DNA of 64,000 nt, taken from the NCBI GenBank assembly GCA_026419835.1, contig JAOAKQ010000002.1, forward strand, positions 206,015-270,014. The letters are read 5' to 3'. The notes beneath the pieces were generated by a model, which was not told where the DNA came from, made no database searches, and saw nothing but the letters and a program-made list of their open reading frames with translations. The number at the start of each line of letters is the position of its first letter. Positions within the stretch are counted from its first letter, which is position 1. This document shows positions 16,730 through 24,708 of the stretch, in pieces. The position numbers and the translations under genes were made by a program. This DNA comes from Sulfolobales archaeon. Lineage in GTDB: Archaea; Thermoproteota; Thermoprotei_A; Sulfolobales; NBVN01.

Positions 16730-17850
16730 GCGGTATTGAAAACCCAGTTCGGAAGTCTCTTCGGTTCAATAGGTATCTTCAGCTTCTCAAGCTCTCTATA
16801 TAGAACTGCTAGAGCTTCCTCATCACTTCTAGTTGGCGCAGGTGGGTGCTTGAAGTAGAATGAAGAAGCCCAGCCAGGACTTCCGTAGATACCTCTGTCC
16901 TTGAGTGCTTTAGCTAGTCTGACCACGTCTACGAGTACTGCTGAAGCCATAGCTTTATCGTCTACGGTAAGCTTCAAGTCTATTACTACAGGAAGACCCA
17001 TGAAGCCCGAGACCTTCATGTATATGTAGGATACCTTGGTGTTTCCTAGGAAGGGGATATAGCCACTAGGACCGGCGAATATCCTATCTAGTACAGTGTC
17101 TGGGTTTGGTTGGGTTGCGGCAACGGCCATAGTCTTACTTACCTTCTTACTATCCAATCTCCCGAGGTCGAGCATGTTCTTAAAGTCCGTGTTACCGCCT
17201 ACGTTTAGCTGGTACGACTCTACGATTTCACCACCCCTCGTAGTTACTAAACTCGCTAGAGCTCTGTGAACCGCTGTTGCGCCGATCTGCCCCTTAATAT
17301 CGTCACCTAGAACTAGCGCACCGTGTTTCTCGAATAGGGACGAGTACTGCGGGTCGCTAGCTATGAACTCGGGAACGCAGTTTACGAAAGCAGCTCCAGA
17401 TTTCGCAGCTACTTCTGCGTAGAATCTGGATGCTTCTCTACTACCAACGGGCAGCAAGTTCGCGAGAACGTCGATCGAGTAGCTTCTAACTTCGTCAACT
17501 AGTTCCTCGAGCTCTGGTTGAGGCGCACTAGATGGGGGGAATTCCTCCACCATGTGCTCAGCAACCCCATCGAGAACTCTACCCATTCTCACGACGACTC
17601 CCGTCTCGGGTAGTTCAACTAGTTTAGGTACCTGGTTTGGTTTAGCGAATATAGCTTCCTTTAAGTCCCTACCTACCTTGTGCTTAGATACGTCCACCGC
17701 GTAAACTACCTTAATATCCCCCACCGAGTATCCTCCAACGTTGGTGTGTATTAGACCTCTAGGTTCTCCCCCGGACCTTCTGTAGAACTCCACACTCTGC
17801 ACGAACATGGAGGCTATGTTTCCAACACCTACAATCCCTACTCTGATCAA
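16726..17850 (-). CDS. Myo-inositol-1-phosphate synthase, archaeal type
   Basis: Converts glucose 6-phosphate to inositol phosphate with bound NAD, feeding archaeal inositol phospholipids and possibly di-myo-inositol phosphate, a heat solute. The 374-aa protein has an N-terminal NAD fold ('VGIVGVGNIASMFVQSVEFYR'), 'FVNCVPEFIASDP', 'GDDIKGQIGATAVHRAL' and 'LNVGGNTDFKNM', diagnostic of the short archaeal Ino1 form. Start is TTG at 17850. The divergent PadR gene shares a palindrome-bearing promoter region, suggesting control by PadR. Confidence 0.93.
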   Translation of the reverse strand: MIRVGIVGVGNIASMFVQSVEFYRRSGGEPRGLIHTNVGGYSVGDIKVVYAVDVSKHKVGRDLKEAIFAKPNQVPKLVELPETGVVVRMGRVLDGVAEHMVEEFPPSSAPQPELEELVDEVRSYSIDVLANLLPVGSREASRFYAEVAAKSGAAFVNCVPEFIASDPQYSSLFEKHGALVLGDDIKGQIGATAVHRALASLVTTRGGEIVESYQLNVGGNTDFKNMLDLGRLDSKKVSKTMAVAATQPNPDTVLDRIFAGPSGYIPFLGNTKVSYIYMKVSGFMGLPVVIDLKLTVDDKAMASAVLVDVVRLAKALKDRGIYGSPGWASSFYFKHPPAPTRSDEEALAVLYRELEKLKIPIEPKRLPNWVFNTA

Positions 17851-17865
17851 TATCGCTTCCCAAAA

Positions 17866-17885
17866 ATATTTCTGGGCAGAAATAT
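17866..17885. promoter_or_regulatory. Perfect palindrome in the Ino1/PadR divergent promoter
   Basis: ATATTTCT-GGGC-AGAAATAT: 8-bp perfect arms around a 4-bp centre, lying between the divergent Ino1 and PadR starts and overlapping the likely TATA elements of both ('aaaaatattt' toward Ino1, 'aaatataag' toward PadR). PadR proteins bind inverted repeats as dimers and often repress their own gene, so this is a good operator candidate. The symmetry is seen directly; the binding protein is inferred. Confidence 0.6.
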
Positions 17886-17917
17886 AAGTTTAAGCAGGTA
17901 CTCTCTACGGTGCGCGC

Positions 17918-18250
17918 ATGAAGCAGAGTAGAGCGTACGAGCGCTTAGTTAGAAAGCTAACTACGGAAGTTCTGTGGATCTACGTAGCTAGGGTACTCCT
18001 AGAGTCGCATCCTCTTAAGGCTTACGAAATAAAGAAGAGGATCACGGAGAAGTTCGGTATGAGACCGCGGACTATGACTACCTACACAGTAATCTACAGA
18101 ATGTCTAGAGAGGGACTACTTAAGCCGGTGAAGGTAGATGGTGACGTAGTCTACGAACTTACGGAAGCTGGGAGAAGAGCTCTCGATGACGCAATTAGGT
18201 TTCTCGAAAAGGTCGTTGACTACCTGAGGTACGGTTCTGAACGTACGTAA
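17918..18250 (+). CDS. PadR-family transcriptional regulator
   Basis: A 110-aa winged-helix protein. Residues 15-95 match the PadR fold: 'LWIYVARVLLESHPLKAYEIKKRITEKFGMRPRTMTTYTVIYRMSREGLLKPV' (helix-turn-helix) and a wing 'VDGDVVYELTEAGRRAL', followed by a short C-terminal dimerisation helix. A TATA-like 'aaatataag' lies about 35 bp upstream of the ATG, within the palindrome. It probably controls itself and the divergent inositol-phosphate synthase gene. Confidence 0.9.
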   Translation: MKQSRAYERLVRKLTTEVLWIYVARVLLESHPLKAYEIKKRITEKFGMRPRTMTTYTVIYRMSREGLLKPVKVDGDVVYELTEAGRRALDDAIRFLEKVVDYLRYGSERT

Positions 18251-18288
18251 ACCACCCTACATATTTAACTTGCGTTGAGTATACGTAC

Positions 18289-18729
18289 TTGGTGCCGAGG
18301 ATGGCGTCGGATGTGTCTAGGCTAGTAGCTCAGTTAAATGCTTTAAGCGAGTGGATTGAGATGCAGAAAACTACTATGGAGACGTTTAAAGATATAAACA
18401 GTGGTATAGGCGAGGCGGATAGACTGACACTAGTCTTACTAATAAGAAAAGCGTTCGACCACGTTATGAAGACCGTGAGAGAGTTTGATAAGTGGCTCGA
18501 GAACCCGCTAGTACTCAGCTATATAGACAAGGAAATGCTTCAAGAAGTCTGGAACTCCGTCTATAAGGTGCTCATAGAGCTCTTAGAGCTCGACATAAAG
18601 CACACTACGCTAGTTAGAGATAACGCTATAAAGATGCTGAAGTCCGGGAAGATACCTCCGGTTATAATGGAATTCAAGAGAGCGAGGTCCGAAGAGGAGG
18701 AATCGAGAGAAGCTGTAAGGAGGCTTTAG
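18289..18729 (+). CDS. Helical protein of unknown function
   Basis: A 146-aa, mainly helical soluble protein without cysteines. It vaguely recalls archaeal DUF2153, but that is memory only. The start could be TTG 18289, GTG 18292 or ATG 18301. It lies 38 bp after padR and just before the radical SAM gene, so the three may form one unit. The C-terminus is highly charged ('FKRARSEEEESREAVRRL'). No catalytic motif is visible. Confidence 0.7.
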   Translation: MVPRMASDVSRLVAQLNALSEWIEMQKTTMETFKDINSGIGEADRLTLVLLIRKAFDHVMKTVREFDKWLENPLVLSYIDKEMLQEVWNSVYKVLIELLELDIKHTTLVRDNAIKMLKSGKIPPVIMEFKRARSEEEESREAVRRL

Positions 18730-18740
18730 GGTGTTTTCTA

Positions 18741-19577
18741 ATAGTACGATCCAACGTCGTAGCGTTCTACCCCGGCAGTAGATTTGTAAGTGTATCTATT
18801 ACCGGTTTGTGGTGCGGTCTTAACTGCTCTTTCTGTGGAGGCAGGTACCTCAGCTCAATGGTGTTGAGCAACTCTCCGCGAGAACTGGGGGATGTCTTAC
18901 TTTACTACTACGAGAGGGGGGCTAGAGGTTTTCTAGTTAGTGGTGGCTTTAGTAGAGAAGGCTATCTACCGATATCTAGAGAACACGTGGGTGTACTAAG
19001 AGAGTTTAGGAGAGGAAGATATGTATACCTATCTATTCATCTAGGGCTAGCACCCAGGGAGCTGGTTGACGAGGTACTGGAAGTATTCGATCTGGTGGAC
19101 TACGAGGTCCCTCCGAGCCCGGAGTTCGTAAGGTACGGCAGAGGCTTGAGTAGGTCCGTAGATGAATACCTCGAGCTACTGGACTACGTAACTAGAGAGT
19201 ACGGTGAGGATAGAATAGCTCCGCACGTAGTTCTCGGTAGTCCACTAGCTACACTGAGTCAAGAACTCGAGATACTAGAGAAAGTCGGCTCTATCAATAG
19301 GAGATTGGTCGTGGCACTTCTACACGCTAATGCGGAGGACTTAGAAACCTCGAGAGTTCTCGCTAACTTCCAGATTTCTAGGAGATTATTTAATGAGGTT
19401 TCCCTTGGGTGTATGAGACCTAGAAAGAGTGCTGAAGTAGTTGGCAAACTCGTGGAGTACGGCTGTATCAGTAGAATAGTGAATCCTAGCAGAAGACTCG
19501 CCGAAGCCTACGGTATGCGCGTAGTAAGCTCATGCTGTAGCATATCAAAACGTGCGTTTGAGTTGTTCGAGAAGTAG
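18741..19577 (+). CDS. Radical SAM protein, COG1856-like, probable ATA start
   Basis: The 4Fe-4S SAM cluster motif is 'CGLNCSFC' (CxxxCxxC). The ORF track starts at TTG 18807, which removes the first strand of the barrel. The frame continues upstream without a stop and encodes 'VAFYPGSRFVSVSITG' directly before 'LWCGLNCSFCGGRYLSSM', the expected N-terminus of this archaeal family (COG1856-like, function unsettled). No ATG/GTG/TTG exists in that extension. ATA at 18741 lies 7 nt after 'gggtg', a Shine-Dalgarno match, giving a 278-aa product. An alternative is a T-run indel linking the GTG at 18731. Confidence 0.75.
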   Translation: MVRSNVVAFYPGSRFVSVSITGLWCGLNCSFCGGRYLSSMVLSNSPRELGDVLLYYYERGARGFLVSGGFSREGYLPISREHVGVLREFRRGRYVYLSIHLGLAPRELVDEVLEVFDLVDYEVPPSPEFVRYGRGLSRSVDEYLELLDYVTREYGEDRIAPHVVLGSPLATLSQELEILEKVGSINRRLVVALLHANAEDLETSRVLANFQISRRLFNEVSLGCMRPRKSAEVVGKLVEYGCISRIVNPSRRLAEAYGMRVVSSCCSISKRAFELFEK

Positions 19578-19772
19578 CGCTGAGACTTCAAGACGCTGGG
19601 TCCAGCCTCTATTACAGAAAAATGCTGTTGATATACTGCGAGCACCTGAGTACTCCATCCCGGGGCTTCGCGCAGAAATCTGTGAAGTACCGTACCGATC
19701 GCTGGCGTTCTTAGCTACGTAATGTGGAGACGTGTTTATTAATCATTAGAGTACTGAGCCTTGGTGTCGTAG

Positions 19773-20510
19773 ATGAGCGTATCTTTTGGTTCCGCTAGAC
19801 TGCTGAGGTACGTGATTGCCTCTGCCGCTAAGTTTAGTGAGAGTGCTGTAGTGAACGTATCGAAAGACGAATTCGTTCTTAAAGCTATAGACCCCTCCAC
19901 GGTAGCTCTCCTAGTTCTTAGAGTACCGAAGGAATACGCTCTAGCGTACAAAGTCACCAGTAATGAGCAGCTAGTTGTTAATCTAGAAGAGCTCGGCAGG
20001 GTTATTAGGAGTGCTGAAAGAGATGACATGGTTACGCTTGAGTGGACGCAGTCTTCACTAGTGATTTCATTCGAGAGGAGAGGTTTTAAGAGAGTATTCA
20101 CGCTTCCCTTAGCTTCCTCTACGAGTGAGGTATTCGATATAGAGCTGGAGTACCCCAATACGTACGTAATATCTCCTACACACTTCTACGAGGCGCTAGA
20201 GAGTCTTGAGGGTGTTGGTGACGTACTTAGAGTTGAAGGTTTCGAGGAGGGGGTTAGACTTAAAGCTGAGAGCGAGCTAGGTGAAGCGGAGGTTGTTTTA
20301 AGCAAGGAGAGAGGGGAGGTCGAGGACCTTGAAGTGAAAGCACCCGAGTTTAGTGTCAGCTATACGATGAGGTTTATTACGTACTTTAAACCTATCGTTA
20401 GAGTGTCTGAGAAGCTAGTAATAAAGGTAGGTAGCGGTCTTCCTCTGTATCTCGAATCTCAGTCTCAGGGTGTGCGCATAGAGTACTACGTAGCTCCAAG
20501 GGCTGATTAG
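19773..20510 (+). CDS. pcn: DNA polymerase sliding clamp (PCNA)
   Basis: Ring-forming replication clamp that tethers polymerase, ligase, FEN1 and other factors. The 245-aa protein has the PCNA repeats ('VNVSKDEFVLKAIDPSTVALLVLRVPKEYA' in the first half, an interdomain region 'RVFTLPLA', and the C-terminal sheet 'VSEKLVIKVGSGLPLYLESQSQGVRIEYYVAPR'). Crenarchaea usually have three paralogues forming a heterotrimer; only one is in this window and which one it is cannot be told here. It abuts priS with no gap. Confidence 0.95.
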   Translation: MSVSFGSARLLRYVIASAAKFSESAVVNVSKDEFVLKAIDPSTVALLVLRVPKEYALAYKVTSNEQLVVNLEELGRVIRSAERDDMVTLEWTQSSLVISFERRGFKRVFTLPLASSTSEVFDIELEYPNTYVISPTHFYEALESLEGVGDVLRVEGFEEGVRLKAESELGEAEVVLSKERGEVEDLEVKAPEFSVSYTMRFITYFKPIVRVSEKLVIKVGSGLPLYLESQSQGVRIEYYVAPRAD

Positions 20511-21548
20511 TTGGTTCTAGGCAGAGAGGAGCTTAAGTTCGCTCGCGATCTTTTCAGTCACTACTATAGAGTCGCGCACCTCAGGTTGCCGAGCGACTTA
20601 GTTTCTCGAGAGTTCGCATTTCAAACGCTGGAATCGGATATCTACGTAAGGCATGTAAGCTTTGCATCTGAAAGTGAGGTTAGAGCCTACCTAGTCATCA
20701 ACACACCTAAGCAGTCGTACTACTCAACCGCTAGATACCTGGCTCCCTCCGCACCCAGCTATTCTGAAGCCGTGTGGCAGGGCTCTGAGATAATGTTCGA
20801 TATAGATGCCGATAAGCTGCCGGGATGCCAGACACTTACTCTAGAGAAGGGAGTGGAGGTGGTATCTGAGAAATGTATTGATGTAGCTAAGGAAGCACTT
20901 AAAAGACTACTACACGTTCTAGAAGAGCACATGGGTTTTAGTGATGAAGAGTTGATGGTGTACTTCTCAGGAAACAGAGGTTTTCACGTAGTAGTTGCAG
21001 TAGAAGACCCGGAGTGGCTAAAGCTAGAGTCTAGACACCGTCTAGAGCTAGTTGACTACCTCTCCGGGAGGGGTCTAGACTTAAAGAAGGTCTTGGTGAA
21101 GACTCCCAGAGGGAAGTTCGTAGCCTACCCTCCGAAACCTCAGGATGGTGGTTGGAGGTCTCTCATAGCTCGATACTCAGGTAGTGGAACTAGCGATGAA
21201 GCCGTAGGAAGCATAGCCGTACCGGTGGACCCTCTAGTTACACAGGATATATCGAGACTTATCAGAATTCCCAACTCAATAAACGGAAGGACTGGGCTGG
21301 TGGCTAGGCTAGTGAAAATAGATGAGGTAGACGACTTCAAATTCGATGAGTCCCTATCTCCATTCAGTGGCTACGCGGTTATAAGACCCACTATCAGCTT
21401 CAGCGGGTCCTTGATCGGTAGGGAGGTTAAAGTAAGTCGGAGAGTGGTGGTTAAGGTAGATATCGATATAGCTCTGTACCTAGTCTTAAACAAGGTTGCT
21501 AACATAGTTAGGTACGAGCTAGAGCGCGTAAAAACGTTCGAACTCTGA
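20511..21548 (+). CDS. priS: DNA primase small catalytic subunit
   Basis: Catalytic subunit of archaeal/eukaryotic-type primase, making primers at replication forks with PriL (not in the window). The 345-aa protein starts at a TTG immediately after the pcn stop. The active-site acidic motif is 'FDIDAD' (95-100), followed by a cysteine/zinc region and 'YFSGNRGFHVVV', the SxGxxGxH nucleotide-binding motif, then 'IRIPNSINGRTGL'. Length and order match PriS. Co-transcription with pcn links clamp and primase synthesis. Confidence 0.96.
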   Translation: MVLGREELKFARDLFSHYYRVAHLRLPSDLVSREFAFQTLESDIYVRHVSFASESEVRAYLVINTPKQSYYSTARYLAPSAPSYSEAVWQGSEIMFDIDADKLPGCQTLTLEKGVEVVSEKCIDVAKEALKRLLHVLEEHMGFSDEELMVYFSGNRGFHVVVAVEDPEWLKLESRHRLELVDYLSGRGLDLKKVLVKTPRGKFVAYPPKPQDGGWRSLIARYSGSGTSDEAVGSIAVPVDPLVTQDISRLIRIPNSINGRTGLVARLVKIDEVDDFKFDESLSPFSGYAVIRPTISFSGSLIGREVKVSRRVVVKVDIDIALYLVLNKVANIVRYELERVKTFEL

Positions 21549-21617
21549 ACGTATTTGAATGCACTACAGTGCGGTGCTTGCGAATATTTTTAAGCCAACG
21601 CAGAAAGGTTTTGCGGG

Positions 21618-22592
21618 ATGTTCATGGTTGAGAGAGATAGGAATCTAGTGCTAGTAGCTCTTGGAGGCAACGCTTTTCAAAGTAGGGAAGACAGGGGGAC
21701 TTCGGAGGATTACTGGAGAAACGCGTACGTAGCTGCGAAAACTATAGTTAAGGTAATCAAGGACGGGTACAGAGTAGCCGTTACTCACGGTAACGGACCT
21801 CAAGTAGGTATCATAAGTGAGTGGATGGAGAACTTGAAGAACAGAATTCCTCCTCAAACTCTCGATATTGCTGGTGCTATGACTCAGGGATGGCTCGGCT
21901 ATCTACTAGCTCAAGCTATACAGAACACCCTCATCGAGGAAAACCTTGCCGGTAGAGTTCGGGGGGTTGTTGCGGTAGTAAATAGAGTTGCCGTTAGAGA
22001 GGACGACCCCGCCTGGCTAAATCCAACTAAGTTTATCGGTAGCTGGTATACGGATGCTGGTGAAGTTGAGAGACTATCGAGAGAGAAGGGGTGGGTATTT
22101 AAGAAGGACCCCAGGGGTGGGTGGAGAAGGGTAGTGCCATCACCGAACCCGTACAAGAACGTAGAGGCAGAGGTAGTTAAAACACTTCTAAGAGAGGGTT
22201 GGGTAGTGGTAGCTTCTGGAGGTGGTGGAATACCCGTTGTAGAAAAACACGGTGGAAAACTGGTCGGCGCTGAAGCGGTAATCGATAAGGACCTAGCCAG
22301 CGAGGTGCTGGCTACGGAGTTAGGTGCTGGCTACTTCGTTATACTAACGGATGTCGATGGAGTGTACGTAAACTTCGGTAGGGAGGATAGGCGCAAGCTC
22401 AATACGGTAACAGCTAGTGAACTTGAAGAATACTACGAGCAGGGACACTTCCCGCCGGGGTCTATGGGACCTAAGGTCCTCGCCGGCATCAGGTTTGTGA
22501 AGAATGGAGGATTGAGAGCGGCTATCGGACATCTCTACGAGGGGTACGAGGTTATTAAGGGTACTAAGGGCACTCAGATAGTTCCTGACTAA
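21618..22592 (+). CDS. arcC: Carbamate kinase
   Basis: Amino-acid-kinase-fold enzyme interconverting carbamoyl phosphate plus ADP and carbamate plus ATP. The 324-aa protein has 'LVALGGNAF', 'VTHGNGPQVG', 'VVASGGGGIPVV', 'DKDLASEVLATELGA' and 'PPGSMGPKVLAGIRFV', all carbamate-kinase hallmarks. In hyperthermophiles it can supply carbamoyl phosphate or salvage ATP. A TATA-like 'gaatatttttaagcc' sits about 30 bp upstream. It is single-gene, not beside arginine-deiminase genes. Confidence 0.95.
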   Translation: MFMVERDRNLVLVALGGNAFQSREDRGTSEDYWRNAYVAAKTIVKVIKDGYRVAVTHGNGPQVGIISEWMENLKNRIPPQTLDIAGAMTQGWLGYLLAQAIQNTLIEENLAGRVRGVVAVVNRVAVREDDPAWLNPTKFIGSWYTDAGEVERLSREKGWVFKKDPRGGWRRVVPSPNPYKNVEAEVVKTLLREGWVVVASGGGGIPVVEKHGGKLVGAEAVIDKDLASEVLATELGAGYFVILTDVDGVYVNFGREDRRKLNTVTASELEEYYEQGHFPPGSMGPKVLAGIRFVKNGGLRAAIGHLYEGYEVIKGTKGTQIVPD

Positions 22593-22736
22593 CAGCACGG
22601 TGGTATAGAGAATCCAGCGGAGATCCGCGTTCAATTTAAGATACTGCTGAGGTTTTTAGAACTTCAAGATAGCTCAGCCTTTCTTCTAAAGGTGGCGCTG
22701 ATAGGCTTAAAAATTTAGGTGCGTCTAAATCTCGGT

Positions 22737-22958
22737 ATGGTACCACTAAGCGAGGTGTCTTCGGGAACGCAAGTCAGAGTCGTAAAGATAGAAGCTAGTA
22801 ACTCCCTGAAGTCTAGACTGGAGCAGCTCGGTTTATTCCCAGGTTCTCTAGCTGAAGTGCTCGCTAATAGTAACGGACACGTACTAGTTAGAGTCTACGG
22901 GTCTATAGTATCTCTAAGTAGGGGGGTAGCCTCGAATATACTAGTTGAAGAACTCTAG
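22737..22958 (+). CDS. feoA: FeoA-like protein
   Basis: A 73-aa SH3-like protein of the FeoA family, associated with ferrous iron uptake by FeoB. The sequence 'PLSEVSSGTQVRVVKIEASNSLKSRLEQLGLFPGSLAEVL' is the FeoA core. The track start at GTG 22719 adds MRLNLG; the ATG at 22737 gives the usual MVPLSEV start and lies about 30 bp after a TATA-like 'cttaaaaatt', consistent with a leaderless mRNA. No feoB is in the window; the Cys-bearing winged-helix protein at 26.2 kb could be FeoC-like. Confidence 0.85.
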   Translation: MVPLSEVSSGTQVRVVKIEASNSLKSRLEQLGLFPGSLAEVLANSNGHVLVRVYGSIVSLSRGVASNILVEEL

Positions 22959-23021
22959 TTTAAGAAGAGAACGGTAGAATTCGAGCACCTCGCGCGTCCT
23001 CTATTTTTCTACACTAACTCT

Positions 23022-23062
23022 GGCATCTACCGCAACCTGCGGAAGCGGTTGCGGTAGATGCC
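23022..23062. promoter_or_regulatory. Perfect 16-bp stem hairpin upstream of type-2 serS
   Basis: Arms GGCATCTACCGCAACC and GGTTGCGGTAGATGCC are exact reverse complements with a 9-nt centre TGCGGAAGC. The centre can fold further as two G-C pairs closing a GGAA (GNRA) tetraloop with one bulged base. It lies downstream of a T-run after feoA and upstream of the serS TATA-like 'acataaattc', so it may act as DNA (operator) or belong to a separate transcript. The pairing is direct observation; function is open. Confidence 0.6.
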
Positions 23063-23107
23063 TCACACATAAATTCACCAACGCGCAGAAGCATTGGGAG
23101 TGGCGCT

Positions 23108-24700
23108 GTGAGATTCAGAGGAATAGTGAAGATCGAGTTGAGCAGGAGCTTGGGTCAAGACGACTTGAAAGTGTTGGAAGAAGCTATTGGAGAGGTATCT
23201 CAATCTCTAGTTAAAGGTTTTAGAGATCCTGAGGACGGTGGTAGAATACTGAATTGGCGAAGTGAAGATAAATTTCTCGTAATAGAAATCGAGAGTCGTA
23301 GATTGAGAATAGATGAAGCCGCTATGAGAGTGAAGAACTCTCTTGAAGAATCTCTAGGAAGTAGAAGAAGAATCGGAATTCGCGATATCGAACTAGAGAA
23401 AGCTCTAGTAGAGATAGACGGTGAGATAAGAATCAGCACAAAGCTTCCGTTCGTTAAGAGCATCGATGCTTCGAGTGAGCGTACAACTATACATCTCGAT
23501 ACTCTAGGAGAGAAGGACCTTAAGAAGCCGATCCTCCTTAGATTGCTCAGGTTGCTGAGTGAGAAGGAACTTAAAGCAAGATGGGGTGGTAAGACCGAGC
23601 ACTGGCAGCTTATTAAGGAGTCTAGGATCAAGTTCGCCACACCTCTCACTAAGGAAGACCCGAACAAGGTCTTAGAAGAAGCTGGATTAGTGAAGAGGTT
23701 TTCTATAGGCCAGTGGCTCTACACACCTCTAGCTACGTACCTAATGAACATGGTTAGAGAGGTTTTTATTAAGGAAGTCGTCGTTCCACTGGGCTTTACT
23801 GAAGCTATATTTCCCAAGATATACCCACTGGAGGTAGGTCTTAAGACAGGGCATCTGAGAGGAACTATAAACTCCATGGTCTTCGCCTCACTACCCAAGA
23901 CTTACAATATAGAGGAATTCGAAGAGCTTACGGACTACATGTACGTTGTGAATGAAGCACCGCCAGAGGAGGTAGCTAAGTACCTCAGATACCCGGACTA
24001 CTTCCTGTGCTACGCTCAGTGCGAACCATTCTACTGGTTCTTTGGTGGTGAGCTAGTTGACGATAGTTCGATACCGGTTAAGTGGTTCGACCGCAGCGGG
24101 CCGTCCTTTAGGTGGGAGTCTGGGGGCATATACGGTCTCGAGAGAGTGATAGAGTTCCACAGGGTCGAGGTAGTGTGGCTCGGAAAACCGGAGCAGGTAG
24201 TTCAAATTAGGAACGAGCTTCTGAAAGCGTACGAAAAGTTCATGGACGAGGTCCTAGACCTAGAGTGGAGAGAAGCTTGGGTTACGCCGTGGTACTACGA
24301 GCAGAGCGGTGCCGTTGAGAAAGTTGAGGAATTCGATATTGATAGACCTGGAACTATAGACTTCGAGCTCTGGCTGCCCTACAGAGGGTCTAGAGAAGAC
24401 CGCAAGTCGTGGCTGGAAGTCGGCAACATCTCCATACACGGAACTAAGTTCACGGAACCGTTTAGAATTAGGCACAACAAGGGCGTGACCCTATGGACCG
24501 GGTGCTCCGGTTTTGGTTCTCAGAGGTGGCTTGTGGCGTTTCTAGCTCAGAGAGGGTTCGATCCGGAGAAGTGGCCACCGGTCTTAAGAGAGTACCTCAG
24601 CAGAAACCCACCCCCAGAACCCGTAGCTATGGTGACATACCCCAAGACGCGTACTGGTAGAGACGAGTTGGATAGATTGATTAAGTTTCTAAGGAAGTAA
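23108..24700 (+). CDS. serS: Type-2 (methanogen-type) seryl-tRNA synthetase
   Basis: Charges tRNA-Ser. The 530-aa protein does not resemble the common SerRS but the rare zinc-dependent type 2. Residues 1-170 form the distinct N-terminal tRNA-binding domain; the class II core carries motif 2 'FRWESGGIYGLERVIEFHRVE' and motif 3-region 'WTGCSGFGSQRWLVAFLAQRGFDPEKWP'. The zinc ligands line up with those known in Methanosarcina (C306, E355, C461): here C305 in 'YAQCEPFYW', E354 and C466. Start GTG at 23108. A strong inverted repeat precedes the promoter. Confidence 0.9.
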   Translation: MRFRGIVKIELSRSLGQDDLKVLEEAIGEVSQSLVKGFRDPEDGGRILNWRSEDKFLVIEIESRRLRIDEAAMRVKNSLEESLGSRRRIGIRDIELEKALVEIDGEIRISTKLPFVKSIDASSERTTIHLDTLGEKDLKKPILLRLLRLLSEKELKARWGGKTEHWQLIKESRIKFATPLTKEDPNKVLEEAGLVKRFSIGQWLYTPLATYLMNMVREVFIKEVVVPLGFTEAIFPKIYPLEVGLKTGHLRGTINSMVFASLPKTYNIEEFEELTDYMYVVNEAPPEEVAKYLRYPDYFLCYAQCEPFYWFFGGELVDDSSIPVKWFDRSGPSFRWESGGIYGLERVIEFHRVEVVWLGKPEQVVQIRNELLKAYEKFMDEVLDLEWREAWVTPWYYEQSGAVEKVEEFDIDRPGTIDFELWLPYRGSREDRKSWLEVGNISIHGTKFTEPFRIRHNKGVTLWTGCSGFGSQRWLVAFLAQRGFDPEKWPPVLREYLSRNPPPEPVAMVTYPKTRTGRDELDRLIKFLRK

Positions 24701-24708
24701 GCTTAAGC

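Noticed and set aside
19558-19722. 54-codon frame after the radical SAM gene (TTG start)
   Set aside because: Open and coupled in position, but it uses several CGN arginine codons and CTG unlike the AGA/AGG-rich genes here; kept out as probable chance.
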